Origin: Kudoa neothunni
Taxonomy: Eukaryota; Cnidaria
Direction of reading: 5' to 3'
NCBI GenBank assembly: GCA_964304625.1
Contig: OZ199838.1
Span: 16,306,001-16,370,000 of the forward strand
DNA length: 64,000 nt
The notes below the pieces were generated by a model. The model searched no databases and was not told the DNA's origin. It saw nothing but the letters and a program-made list of their open reading frames with translations. Positions 51,430-63,908 of the stretch are shown in pieces (the stretch's first letter is position 1; each line of letters starts with the position of its first letter). Made by a program: the position numbers and the translations under genes.

Positions 51430-53400
51430 TAACTAGGGTTGGCGATTTTCGACGTTTATCTTTTTACAAGTCGATGATTTTAATCGATCGAAATAAATAA
51501 AAATTTAAAATTAAAGTTTTTTAGTGAAAAACAAATTAAATCGACTAAAATAGTGACTAATAAGTAATATTGTAGTTGAGATTTACTGTGAGGGACCATT
51601 AAAATTTAACACTGATAACATTGTGAGGCGTTTATCTGAAAGATTAATCCTTTCTTTGCCAAATACATGCCTTAATTTTGAAAAGCTCCTTTCGATGTTG
51701 ATGGATGATGACACAGGAATAACCAATAAATCCTCAGAAATTTGTGATAAAATTTGTAATATGTTTGATTTATTTCTCTAAAAATCATTGTTGATGGGTA
51801 GGTCTGATTCTTTCAAAATTTTGCAGAGGAGATCATATTCTTATTGAATTTCAGACTTTTCATTGATCTCTAATAAATAAGACCAGAAATCTCAACATTT
51901 TAGGTTGTAATTTTATTTTTTGGATCAATTTCTTTAATCGTTTGGAAAAATGTAGTCGATGGCAAACAATCGTTAACATCATTTGGTAATGACTGATGAA
52001 TCTCATAAAATTTAGAACAGAAACTTTCAGTTTTAATCGTTAATTGGCTCCTAGATTCAAATGGAATAAGTCCAAGAATATCTTTGTAAACTATTATTAA
52101 ATGTTGGGGCGTTAATACCAGTCATCTTTTATCCAATCAGCAATACTTGAAATGCAGCAGTTATCTTCAGTTTCGATGAATCTAGAGAATTCAAACAATG
52201 GCGTTAGTTCATCTGTTAGAATATTAAATTAACAATAAAATATATTGTAACTAACTGAATAAATTTCAATTATTGAGTTTAATTTTTTTCCTGTTTCATC
52301 ATTTTTATTTTCTTTAAAATCATTGACTGCAGGATAATATTCTTTTATGTGTTTTAGACAGTTAATGAACCTATACCATCATATGTCCAAAACACGAGGA
52401 ATTTCCTTCGTTATTTTGAAGCTATTATTAAGGTGAACCCAAAAATTCCTTGTATAATTCCTACCTTTCGATAAAATGGTGGAAAAACTTTTAATATCAA
52501 AAAAGTATTCATTCGTAACTTTTTGAACTGTCAAATGAATAATGCGTGAATAATATGTAATTCCGATGATAGTTGGATATATGGTTCTTAAATCCTTAGA
52601 ATACTTTTTCATGTATTGTGTTGAGTCAGAAACATTCACAATGCATTTATCCCATTTTAAGTTGTGCCGATTTAGTGATTTAGAACACTGGGTATGTGAT
52701 CAGCTATGGTTACGAATTTGCATCGAACAAGCCTCGAAGAATCGAGCAGTATAGTTCTCCATTTACCGGTAGCACAATCATGAAAAGAAGCTAATGTATT
52801 AAAAATCGGCCTTTTTTCGAATCAGGGGACTCATCAATTATTAAACTAAATCGTACATCCCTCATCACTGATTTAATGTTATCGACACCTTGAAATACAA
52901 CCGAAAGATGTTTACCAACTGTTTACCAATCAATATTTTCCCATCTGGCAAGGATCTCGACGCTTAGCAGTACATAGAATGTAACCCCCTCAAGTTACTC
53001 TTTTTATTAATTTCATCAAATGTAAGACTGTCAAAAATTATAATCTTCACCAAATCCATTTCAATATCATTCGATTTTGATCTATCGAGATTTAGAATAT
53101 TCTTAAGGGTATTGTTTTGGAAACATTTGACTGTATTGACAAATATTTCTTTTAACTGATATTTTCTTGAATTTTATTTTGTTTAAGTGGCAACAGAACC
53201 TTGCAATATTAACAAGACAAGGAATCGCCAACAGCATCTAAATCAAGCCACTCCACTAAATAATTAGTAATATCATATCGCTTCCCACCCATCTTAGTTC
53301 GATTTTAAGGTGCCAAAATCGATTTTTACCAATCAAAAAAATGTCGAACGATTTTATAAAATTAGAAGGTTTTAATCGATTAAAACCTTAGATATAACTT
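51430..53400 (-). mobile_element. hAT element with disrupted transposase
   Basis: One end reads CTAGGGTTGGCGATTTTCGAC near 51434 and the other, on the minus strand, CTAAGGTTTTAATCG at about 53391; these fit degraded hAT terminal repeats, though I could not confirm an 8-bp target duplication. The minus strand starts MGGKRYDITNYLVEWLDLDA near 53293. Intact pieces such as the frame 52639-52379 follow (VSDSTQYMKKYSKDLRTIYP, IIGITYYSRIIHLTVQKV). The hAT C-terminal dimerisation block SSSINIERSFSKLRHVFGKE lies near 51705-51645. Stops and frameshifts make it inactive. It belongs to a different hAT lineage from the BED-finger copy at 13.9-15.4 kb. Confidence 0.65.
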
Positions 53401-53844
53401 ATCTTGTGTTTGTGGGGGAATACGAATATTGGTATATATGTATACATAGATATAGGGTGCCGCTGACAGATTTTTCAGAATTATCACATTCGTAGTAGGT
53501 TATTAATTTGTTGTTTGTTCGAATCTCATCAACAAAGTGAAAATTGGCTCATGATAAAACAATTTTAATAATAATAATAAATAATAATAATATTAATATT
53601 AAAAGGCAAAGATTTATTTTTAGTGATTTTTCTATTAAAATTGAGATCTGATACATACGTGTGCCAAATATTCGTTTAATCTAATCATGATAAATTAATT
53701 ATATTGGTTTATTTTGGATAGTTCAGGATTAGTTAATTTAATTGTTTATATTTTATTTTTAAATATTGAGACACTTCTATGTAGAAATAATTTTAGTATT
53801 ATAATTTTATATTCGGTCAAATAAAAACCTACTGAATTATTGCA
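53401..53844. other. Intergenic between hAT and B7
   Basis: A/T-rich, no gene. It contains a short imperfect AAT-rich simple repeat near 53566-53600. Confidence 0.35.
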
Positions 53845-54330
53845 TTAGAACGTAATGAATTGAATGTGTTACTATGCTTTTCATCGTTATGGTTATTGAT
53901 ATAACATTATACAAATGTTCAAACAAAATCTAAAAATTTCACGTCGAAATTATTAAGTAAAATTATTAAAGATCATAGTTTTTAGTCATATCTTTTCGAT
54001 CCGGATTAGATGATAATTGGTAATCTAATCAGTGCTAAGTTTTAGGGGGACAAATATCGTGTTGTTTTTTGTATTTGTAATAAGAAATCAAGTAGAAATT
54101 GAAAATCATAGAAAAATCACGCATAATAATATTGATTCAGAAAATCGTCAGATAATAAGAGGAACGGAAATTTAACGAATGATTCAACAATCATGATTGT
54201 TGTTCTCGTCGTTTCAATTATAGTTTTAATATTCATTGGATTGGTTCTATACGTATTGGTGAAGGAGAAGAAGATAAATTTATGTTCAAAAAATAAATCA
54301 AAAGGAAGAACTTCCAAGAATGTCTTCTAA
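53845..54330 (+). pseudogene. B7: truncated Family B pseudogene (3' exons only)
   Basis: Only counterparts of exons 9-11 are present. ATGTGTTACTATGC near 53866 aligns with the MYYYA motif of exon 9 but is soon followed by an in-frame stop. AAATTTCAC then ends at a site matching the exon 9 donor, and TTTTTAGTCATATC matches the exon 10 acceptor of B6. The last part, about 54179-54329, still encodes a good membrane helix (STIMIVVLVVSIIVLIFIG) and a basic tail ending TSKNVF, but it is out of frame with its upstream exon. No trace of exons 1-8 is found in the hAT region before it. B6 is the nearest relative. Dead copy. Confidence 0.7.
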
Positions 54331-55506
54331 TTAACTATTTTTTTAATTCGCATTCATCTCATATTTTATTATTATATTGATACATTCTGTAATTTTTTGA
54401 ATACATTTTCATGTTTAATTATTATTGTATATTGTATTAGATTTTTTGAATATGCTGACAATTTTTATGTAAATTATTTATGAATAACTCTCCCTAAACG
54501 AATTTTTTCTGTAACCTGTCTGAATGAGGAGTCAATAATTCTTCTGTGATAATTTGTACATTTCAAATTTCTTATAAAATAAAATATTTAGAAAAAAATT
54601 ATTAAGCCTCATAATTATGTTATAATTGTTTTCAACATTTTTATATTAAATAAAAAATTTTGTTGAATATGTTTAGCTTTATACTGTAAAATATTTACAC
54701 ACTTTTATAAAACAATATAGCTATCAACTTTAATCTATAGTCATTAAATATATAATTTAATAAAAAGAGATCAAAAGTTTTTTGAATATTTAATTCATGT
54801 GGCATATAATCTTGTAAATATTTGGATTATGGTGATTTGACAATAGAAAATTCTAAAAATGTTAATAATGTACAAAGTAAATACGTTAATAAACAATAAA
54901 CAATATCAAAAAATTGTTCAATACTTCAAAACAAATTAAACGTTGAAATATTCGGAAATCACTCATTGTTTCATTCCATAAAAATATTTAAGAGGTTTAA
55001 TACTATAGTTAAGATATTACGGTTGTATTTCTATTTTAAATCTTTCAATATTTTAATAGTTTTTGAAAAATAAAATGAGACTTTTAACATATGTTTTTGA
55101 CTATATATATTGTTAAAATTACTTTTTTTTAATTTAATTATAAACAATCAATTTTTATATCTTGAATGCGATAATGAAAATCTATTGATAATTAAATTTC
55201 TGATAATCTTAAATTTTATATAAGAACTATTTTTATTTTTTCGAAATGATTATGAGCAATAAATAATTAAAAAATTCAATGTTGGGACGAAAAAATTTGG
55301 AAGAGGATATTTACTTTAAATACACCGGCTAATAATTCAATTAATCTTAAGATAAATATGAATTTGGTTTCCAAGTTAAGGGTGTAAATTTAAAAACCCC
55401 TTGAGAACCCCTGGAAATTAATGACTTAAAATATCAAATAATGTTTTGTGATCGAAAAATTTCTATCCTAAATACTACTTATAAACTATAGTTAACGAAA
55501 ATTAAT
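54331..55506. other. Intergenic between B7 and A2
   Basis: A/T-rich sequence with no gene or repeat that I can support. The two flanking genes converge on it. Confidence 0.4.
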
Positions 55507-58490
55507 TTAATCTCTTTTCTTCTTCAATACCACGATGCCAACTATTGCAATAACCACAACCACAGCAACGCATGCAATAATGATTCTATAAAAAGGTTAG
55601 TTCAAATATCAATATTTAAAAATGTTTACATAAGTTTAGTTTTATCCCTAAAAAATATTAAATTGGATAAAAGCATATTATTAAGCTCACCCTGAACTAC
55701 TCTTTGCTCCTACGATGTATAACATTAAATTAAATTACGAACAAATAATATACCTTGTTGTATGTCAGCACCGCCAAAAATTGTATTATCTTCAGCACTG
55801 TAAACAGTCAAATAATAGTTATTCCCATCAGGTAAATTATTTATTTTGAATTCTTTACAGGTCACGAAAGCAGCACATCTGTCCACGTTTCTTCTCATGC
55901 AAGATTTTACTACCGCATTAGACTTGACACTACTGTTACGTAACTCCCATTTGCATTTTGATTTATCGTTCATAGTGGCTGGAAGTGTTGTGGTTACAAT
56001 GAAACTGTTCCCATCACGTGTAATGACGACTGATATCAATTTTGAGGAGTCAGTTGGGTTTACTTGTGGTGCACCTAATATAAGTTTCGTTTAAACATTT
56101 CTTAATAGAGACATTAATTGTAATACTTGATTCTATTATATGTTCTTTTTCTGAAGATTTTCCGATAGCTGTGACTAAAATTTTGTATGTATTTGCTGCT
56201 TCATACTCGGGAAATGTTATGGAACTGCAAAGGGGATTTGAAGAACATATGTTAATGCTGTTCGCGGCACCATCACGTTGTGTATCTGAATTATCTGAAA
56301 TTGACGATTACGCCGTTGGCATTGGACCACCATCTGCTACCATTGGCACAGCAATTCTAGCTATGTTGAGATCTGCGGAACTTAAACTGGAAGTAGGAGC
56401 TGAAGCGGGCGTTGGTACCACTGGGGCGGTGACAGGTGTCGTTACTTTCGGCACCACCGGACATGTGTAATAGTCTGTGTAATCGTTACCAGTCTTCTTT
56501 TGTACGACATAACTGCATGTTGCAGTTGGATCCACGGAATTTAATCGTGCCTTCAATGACAAACCATCCAACGTGATCTTGTGTGTTATCGTTAATGTTG
56601 TTAATACTATTAAAAATTTAAAGAGTAAATTATAACTTCAATAACCTGTTTGTATATTTGGGTAATCTTTTATGCCGTAATCCTTATGTGCGATCACTCT
56701 GATGTCATAAGGTGTGTTTGGCTCAAGATCTTCTATCGTAACTTGTTCACTGCAAATTTCTCTACACGGGATGTTGCCATTGCACTTCGCGTGGAAAAAG
56801 CTATCTAATCCAGTTGGACTTACTAAATACTCACATGAAGGTTCATCTTTCTTATCTTGAGGTAGAGTTCCGTCAATAGTTGTAAGAGAGATTGTCGTGT
56901 CTGTCTTTGTTGGTGCGGTAGTTGTAAATAATTTACTTGCTCCATGTTCTTTAAAAGTCATTATTTTTTATAATAAATATATTAAAATTTACCCGTTCTT
57001 ATGAATATCTGTTCTTTAAAATCCGTTGGGATATCAGTAGTAGGTTGAAATGTGATTTCAATCATGTAGGCTGTTCCTGCTGCAAGTCTTTGAATCACCA
57101 ATTTTGTTGTGCAATCAGTTTTGCATTTAGTATCGCTGGAACTATTAGTGGAACTGTTAGTGTCGCATGTTGTCTCTGTTAGAGATCCTGGTGCGATTTT
57201 GTTTGCCAAATAATGTTTAAGAGTACATGAAGTAAATTGTGGAGTTGTTCCTTCTCTAAATGGGGCAACATCAAAGGAAACACCATCATTAGTATAAATA
57301 GAAAGCAATCCACCGGCTGGTTCAGTAATTGCTATAGAAAATAATCAAAAATGCGTGTTAATATTCGAAGTACCAAATTTAGTTTGTTTGTAACCATCTA
57401 AACTACCTCCAGTAGCTTCTATGTCATGATGTCTAGTTTGAATCAAAATATTGTAGAATTTTTGACCCCTAACGCCGTTGAGCTCGACGTACTTACAGGG
57501 AGCATAACATTTTTTATCATTAACACCACAAACGGACGTATATGATTGACCCTCTGTTCCAGTTAAGCCATTTTTAAGACTGAATAGACATATTTCAGAT
57601 GATAGGGAATTGGTGAATTTAATTCCGACTTTATCTTCAGTTTTGGCAATAATATAGAACTGGGGCTTATAAATATCGATGTTTTTCTTCATATATTGAT
57701 TGGGCATATTGTAAAAGAAACCGGGATATTTTTCGCATCTTACTTCGTAATGAGGTATCAATAAATCAAAATCTACTTTGTTTGCTGAAGTATCAGTAAT
57801 ACAATCTTGCCCTTTGGTGCCATCTACATATTTAATATTCTTATAATAAATTGGGCAATCTACACGTGCACATGTTTTCGTTGCGAATTTCAACTTTTTG
57901 TCGTCAGTGTCTGTAGACACGGTAATTTGTGGATTAGCCAACAACGCTAAATTCAATTTATTTTCATGTTAAATTAAATTGACTTACGTATTGAATATCC
58001 GAATACTTTTGATCCTGCTCCATTAACTGCCTCTTTAACATTAGTTACGCTAGTGCCGACGAAGACATATATGTATTTAGTTCTTGGTGACAGCTTTTTG
58101 TAATCAATAGTATTCGTAGTGATTTCACAGCTGACAACACATTTACAATTCCCAGCCTCGCTAATATTAGCAGTGCAAGCTTCGATGTCTACAAACGCAT
58201 TTGCTGTTGTACTAGTAGTATCTGCAATTTCTGCTTCTTTAGATCTCATTAAACGACACTTTCTGCCAGTTACGTAATCAGAGCCTTCAAGACTGAGTTT
58301 AATTTTATTATCACCAGTTGATTCCTTCACAATCTGATATTTCAACGTTTTCGTTGGAGCTGTAGCTTGAGAACCTGAACTTCCATCAGCATTGGATATA
58401 CCTGATATTAAGACACCTAAACTTACATTATTATTAAAATTAACCCAGAAAGATACCTAAAACAAGGTAGAGGAATCCAGATATTTTCAT
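55507..58490 (-). CDS. Gene A2: FN3-like type I membrane protein with an in-frame TAA
   Basis: Exons on the minus strand: 58490-58457, 58416-57988, 57946-57374, 57331-56993, 56948-56646, 56606-56127, 56074-55754, 55709-55691, 55585-55507; 858 codons. The phase pattern is that of A1 (seven phase-1 introns of 39-52 nt, then one phase 2). The leader MKISGFLYLVLGVLISGISNA is cut cleanly after SNA. Exons 2-7 carry Cys-containing FN3-like modules (LSPRTKYIYVF, LEPNTPYDIRV, LPDGNNYYLTV). The end is a membrane helix at about 834-853 and the tail KKKRD. Codon 659 is TAA (56310-56308), inside the proline-rich linker region of exon 6. Downstream the frame is otherwise intact. Either the gene has recently lost its anchor by nonsense mutation, or a tiny unorthodox intron removes the stop (see findings). 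A truncated form would be secreted. Only the one defect is seen, so I list it as a gene rather than a clear pseudogene. Confidence 0.75.
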
Positions 58491-59322
58491 AATTGACAAT
58501 TAAATGACCAACCAATTGTTGGTTCGGAATACAATTGACCCGAATTTAACTCATTTATAGATATAATAATTCATTCATTGTCAGATAGCGAAACCTAGAC
58601 TAGATAATAATTATTCAAGTTATTAAAAAATTAATCCCAACCAATTTTTTACAACCTAGCTCATATCGATGTGGTAAATTATAATTTTTAATTGGATCAA
58701 AATTTTTCCCAATACATTTTTTTAGGGAAATATCGAAATAAAATGTTAAACTCTAGCAAAAAAATGGTAATACTATTTATTATTGGGAGTATTTATTGTT
58801 CCAATCATTTATTAAATGAATCAGTTCCTCTAGACATCAAAATTTTATGTCTTACGGAATACAGGTCCATACTGTTTATTATACCAATGCGGAAGGATTC
58901 CGAAAATGGTTAACTATTTAATTTTTTATTGTGACCCGAATGACATCAATAATATTTCAAATCTTTCTGAAATAATTACTTTAACCTTCCTGGGACCATG
59001 CGAGGTCATTCTTGAACCTTTTTTTTGTAAATGTTTGTTTTTACCTACTTAAACTTTTCATTTTAATTTTTCAGTGTATGAAATATTAGATTAATGTGTA
59101 TTGTTTAGAAATACAAAATTTCAGAGAAATTATAGTATTCTACCGCCTAAAAATTCTATTTAATGTTACGTAGCATTGATATTTGTTATTTCACATTATT
59201 TTATACTGTTGTATTAAGTGTATTTAATTTCTATGATAAGAACAATGATCATTGCAATATATATTGTCACGACAAAAATGAGAAATATTGTAATTTGTAA
59301 CCATTATTGCTATCTATCTACC
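58491..59322. other. Upstream flank of A2, with a possible orphan leader exon
   Basis: The inverted repeat AACCAAttgTTGGTT (58510-58524) lies just 20 nt before the A2 start. On the + strand, 58741-58912 encodes 57 residues with a leader-like MVILFIIGSIYCSN, ending before GGTTAAC, which could be a donor; I found no following exon. TTAACCTTCCTGGGACC at about 58982 resembles a piggyBac end. None of these is firm. Confidence 0.3.
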
Positions 59323-61169
59323 TACGCTAAGGTCTCGATATAACGTGTTTTCCCATTTTTCATTAATATTTATTCCTGAAAATTCAAGAAAATCGATAAA
59401 ACTACATCTTAAACTGTAATTAGTCTCATATAAGCCATTAATTTCATTAAACAGTTAAGATCGTCAAGAATAGTGGGTCTCGTTATTGCGTGGCGTTTTT
59501 CCAGGAAATAATCCGCTTAATTCGCCAGAAAACTCAAATGGGTAGGTGTCAACCATATGCAAATGAAAGAAATAAAAATTATCCAATGTTACAAGTCTAC
59601 TTAATTAATACAACTAGTAGAATCTAAGACTTCTAAGGGTTTAATTTTCCAAGTAGCTAATATCGCCCGATTCATATTGAGTCCAAATAGTTTATTCATC
59701 TCTCGATGGGATCTTTTCACTGATTGCATAAGAATTCATGTATGGAAAATATAGCGAGCTAGAAAGCTGCCTTTACAATTAGGTTGTGACCCAGCCAGAG
59801 AAGAAGAAAAATATTTCTGAATTTTTAATTAACAAATAAACTGAAAACAGTAGCCACAAACCTAAAAATTAATGATGTATATTTCAGTAAAGATTTGTTT
59901 TTAAATTTCAAGATTAATTACCGTTTGGGAAACATTATATTGCATGTAGAGGTTGGAATTGCCGATACAAATAACGTATATGAATAGATCTAAAAGGTTT
60001 CTGAAGCTTTTTTAGACGCGAAAACTTGTAGAAATTATTAATTTGGACAAGACTGCTCTCATTTACGAACAGTTGTGACAGTGAACATATACCATTAAAA
60101 AATGAAATCGAGTTGAAAGCGATGAGGTTCCCGAAAATGAGAGTCACCATCTTGGTAATTGCTCGTTCAACAACGACAAATTCCTTCCATAGGTCATAGG
60201 AAAATTGAAAACGTCACCTTATTTTGGCGGTATCAATAACTTCCCAGTAAAATACATATTCCAAAAAACGGCCAGATGTCAGCAGCTTTATTCTTTTAAA
60301 TTCTTCGAAGCATTGATAAATAGTTTAACGAATAAACAAAGTTTTTCTTATTCTTGATCAATGTAAATCTCATCCTCAATTAATAAATCAATGTAATTAT
60401 ATCGAAATGAACTTTCTTCCAAAGAATGTTAGTGTAACCAAATCAACAGATTTTGAGATCATCCATTATTTGAAGTTTAACTGTAGAAAATCATTCGTTA
60501 GTCGGTTTATTTTTCAATGATTCTACGAAAATTTTCAAATATACTATCTTGGAGTGTCTTCGTATTTTGTAGGCAGCGTGGGAAATGGTGACGAGCTCAT
60601 CCTCAGCTTTTGAAATGTTTTCGCGAAATATCCCATATTCAGAAATAGTACGATTAATTTAAGGGAATATTTTTAAACATAAATAAAGGCAAATTTAAAG
60701 TAAATATTAGTCGTACCAAGAAAGCAATAATTGATGGTATCGAATACAATTGGTGCATTTTTAATCTATTGCTATAAAACAACGCGAATGAGGTTTCTGA
60801 ATTGAAGCATGTCAAAGTTATACATGAAGAAACGTATAGTAAACCTGATACAAATGTCTCATGATCAACAAAATGCAAAGATGATCCCGTTCTTTATTAG
60901 TAAAATAAAAAAAATTACGATATCTGACTTAAAACATTCATAAATACTATAGGATAATCATTTATATTTGAAAATCCATCTTCATCATTCCATAACCATC
61001 CTGTATGGATTCCCTATATAAAATTATACGGCCTGGAACTAAGTTAACAAAAAATCGATTATTTCTTCAATGAAAAAAAAATAATAATGCACATGATCAA
61101 CCCTCGATTTTTCGTGGTAAATTGTTAGTCCCAAAAAACCTCGCTATATCGTATCGAGACCCCACTGTA
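59323..61169 (+). mobile_element. pogo/Tigger element with dead transposase
   Basis: The left end TACGCTAAGGTCTCGATATA (about 59323) pairs with the right end, whose reverse complement is TACAGTGGGGTCTCGATA (to 61169); both abut TA. In between, + strand frames retain a Tigger-type transposase. SRWDLFTDCIR near 59700 belongs to the DNA-binding half. LDKTALIYEQL near 60042 aligns with N-x-D-E-T-x-L-F-Y, with Glu replaced. RTKKAIIDGIEYNW near 60715 is near the C-terminal part. Many stops. The 3' half is repeated at 26730-27334. Confidence 0.7.
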
Positions 61170-63908
61170 CCCTATTATATAAAGTAGTAGTGTCCGTGTG
61201 TGTGCACTAATCTTCTCCTCATACAGAGACTTTCTTTAATATTTGAATTTCTGAGTATATTTTAAAAAATCTAAAATTAACTACAAAAATACAACAAAGT
61301 TGTCTACTTTCTTATAAGGTGATGAATTTGTAGTGTAAACTTTTCGTAAACAGATTAGCGCCAATAATAATAAGATTACTTTATCATGTGATTCGTTATA
61401 ATGTTCAGTGATATGCGTGTATATCTTTAATTTATATTATTTAAATACAACTGAAACTTTGAAAGTTTACTCTTTTCTACTTTTGAACGTACTTAAGACG
61501 AATTACAACATTCGTTCGTGCGTAGGCGTGGTTTCGGTGTAAACGAAGATTAATACACGTGAATAAATTATTTACTTTGCATGTTTTATTGAAGATAAAA
61601 AGTTTTAAATATTTTTTAAATAAACATAAAATAATTTAAGACGTTAAAATAAAATGAGAAATTGTTAACAACCTTTTAGATTAGTTAGTTCATCGACGAG
61701 TTGATTAAAGCGATTAATACGCCACACGAGTTGTAAGAACTTATGATTTATAAACGTAAATAAAGTCCAATAATGAAGAAAGTAAAGATGATCGGTTATT
61801 TCTGTTTATTCCGATCAACACTGTCGTCAAAAGAATGATAAAATAATTATAATCGACTTTGAACTTTAAATGACCTTGGCCTACTCAAGGCTTTAGTCTG
61901 TGTGACCAGGCACGGAAACCCACGCGAAACGGGGTTTTTGTGCTAATATATATATATATATATATATATACAGTCGATGACGGGTCGTTCGTAACTTTTG
62001 GTAAGCATAGAATCGGCTAATAAGCAGTTTAATTAATTTTTTCCAAAATATTATGTAATTTTGGTATTTTTAATGTTTTTTATAATAATTGAATGCATCT
62101 CATCTTCGATATCTGTAATACATTTGTATTTATTTGTAACATGCTCGATAAGGTATTTCTTAATTTCGCCTAAATAATACGGAGCAATTTTAGAATTTAT
62201 TATTTTTATTTCTTCAATTTCTAATTCATCAATATTCTCTTTGGTTTCATTTCCGATGACATCGTCTGGATATTCACAAATTCTTAAGACATTCTCATGT
62301 TTATCGGAAAGATTGTCATTTCTGATGGCCACGACACGACTTTCGATATTATTTCATTTATCTCTTTAAAAAGTATGTATTCCAAATTTCAATCATCGTT
62401 TTTATCTAAATTATCAGTAATAACAGAAATATTTTTTTACGATTAGATTTCGTCATAATAAAACAATTATAAATAGTTGATTTAGTCATCGAATCCCGAA
62501 AATCAGCAATCAAAAAAATGCAATAAGAATATTAAAAAATACAGGTTCTGTCGAAGCTTCGATGTTAGATTAGAAATGTGGCGTTTTATCGTATATACTT
62601 TATAGTGGAATTTAAACGAGTATATTATGCACTGATCTAGTGGTCGGAGAGCACTCGGAGTGTATTAGGGAAGAAAAATTAGTTGAATATTCCAATTTTA
62701 CATGACAGCTGACTTTGTCTAAAAACAAAAAATCAATACTCTATTGATTTTTAAGTGTGTCGTATTTTCTTAGACAAAACTGCGCTTAAATGCGAGAATT
62801 ATATCCTTTTTATTTAAAACAAAACAATGTGGATAAGGATGATGCATTAAAATGTTTGGTAGTTCATGATTTTAACTCCGCTTTGACTGACTATCAAAAT
62901 AATTGATTATTTTTTATTTTTTAGAAAAACATCCAACATCGTTTTGTATTTTATCTTCAATCAATATTTTATACAAAAAAATCTGGGCGTTTGTTCACCC
63001 GGAAAGTTATGAACCATACGTCAATCTATAAAAATAAGGGAAACACACCAAAATTTAATTATTAATTATTAGACATCTAATATTTTTCCGCTTAATGTGT
63101 TTACTCTAATGTGTATTTTGAGTTAAAATTTAATAATTAATTTTCTTTATAATTTCTATTATTTACATATTTTCGAATGTTACGAACCACCCGTCATCGA
63201 ATGTATAACTAGTACAAAAAGGTTTTATATTCGAAGACATAATTTGTAAGTAGTGTTTGAACTTATATAACACCTAATTAATTCCTATCTTCAGACCATA
63301 ACGTTAATATTCAAATCAATCGCAAATTTTTACTGGTCGAAAAAATTCACTCATCCTGTTTCATGATATCCAATGAAGATCCCCATAAGATATCCAATAC
63401 ATACTGATACAACATAACGTTTGAAGGTCCCCATTTCTGATGAACATCAATAATCCCATTAAAAAGGTCGTATTTAAAGTTTAAAATTTTCTTTTTAAAC
63501 TTTCTTACTAACAAAAAAAAATTCACTCACCGCTTAAACGAAATTCATCCTCAAAAATGCTATCATTCACTACTCATTTCCTTAAAATATCTGTCAACAA
63601 CGTTAGTTATCGCTCATTTGTAATTTTAAAAATGTATGAATTTTTTAGTATGTACAGATTTTGGTCCTTTTTGTTGACACCAAATCTCAAACTCCTTCGT
63701 TGCAAAATTCATACAACAAATATAATTTTGTTAAAAACACATTTTGACGTAGCTTAAATTTGTGGATGTCAAAACAGAAGAAAATGAGATACCTTTTGAA
63801 CAACTTATCAAATTAAATTATTTTTTCAATTTTCTATCGCGATAATTTATTTTCGGACATTTAATAAACTTTTCTTACTGCCTGAGCAACGCCGGGTTTT
63901 ATCGCTAG
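61170..63908 (+). mobile_element. Helitron-like element H4 with nested MITE
   Basis: It starts directly after the pogo right end with CTATTATATAAAGTAGTAGTG, a start shared with H1, and ends CCTGAGCAACGCCGGG...CGCTAG|TT at 63908, a Helitron-type hairpin plus CTAG. No Rep/helicase frame is visible. A TA-flanked MITE (61969-63205) lies inside. That start and end belong to one element is inferred from orientation and shared ends with H1. Confidence 0.5.
61969..63205. mobile_element. pogo-type MITE-like element
   Basis: Inverted ends TACAGTCGATGACGGGTCG and, from the other side, TACATTCGATGACGGGTGG lie 1.24 kb apart and abut TA. The 93-codon minus-strand frame at 62332-62051 (start MAIRNDNLSDKHENV) could be a remnant of a pogo transposase C-terminus, but the similarity is slight. 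One further end of the family is at 43700. Confidence 0.65.

Noticed and set aside
56171-56470. Plus-strand open frame antisense to A2 exon 6
   Set aside because: Shadow of the proline/alanine-rich coding stretch of A2; no leader or family similarity.
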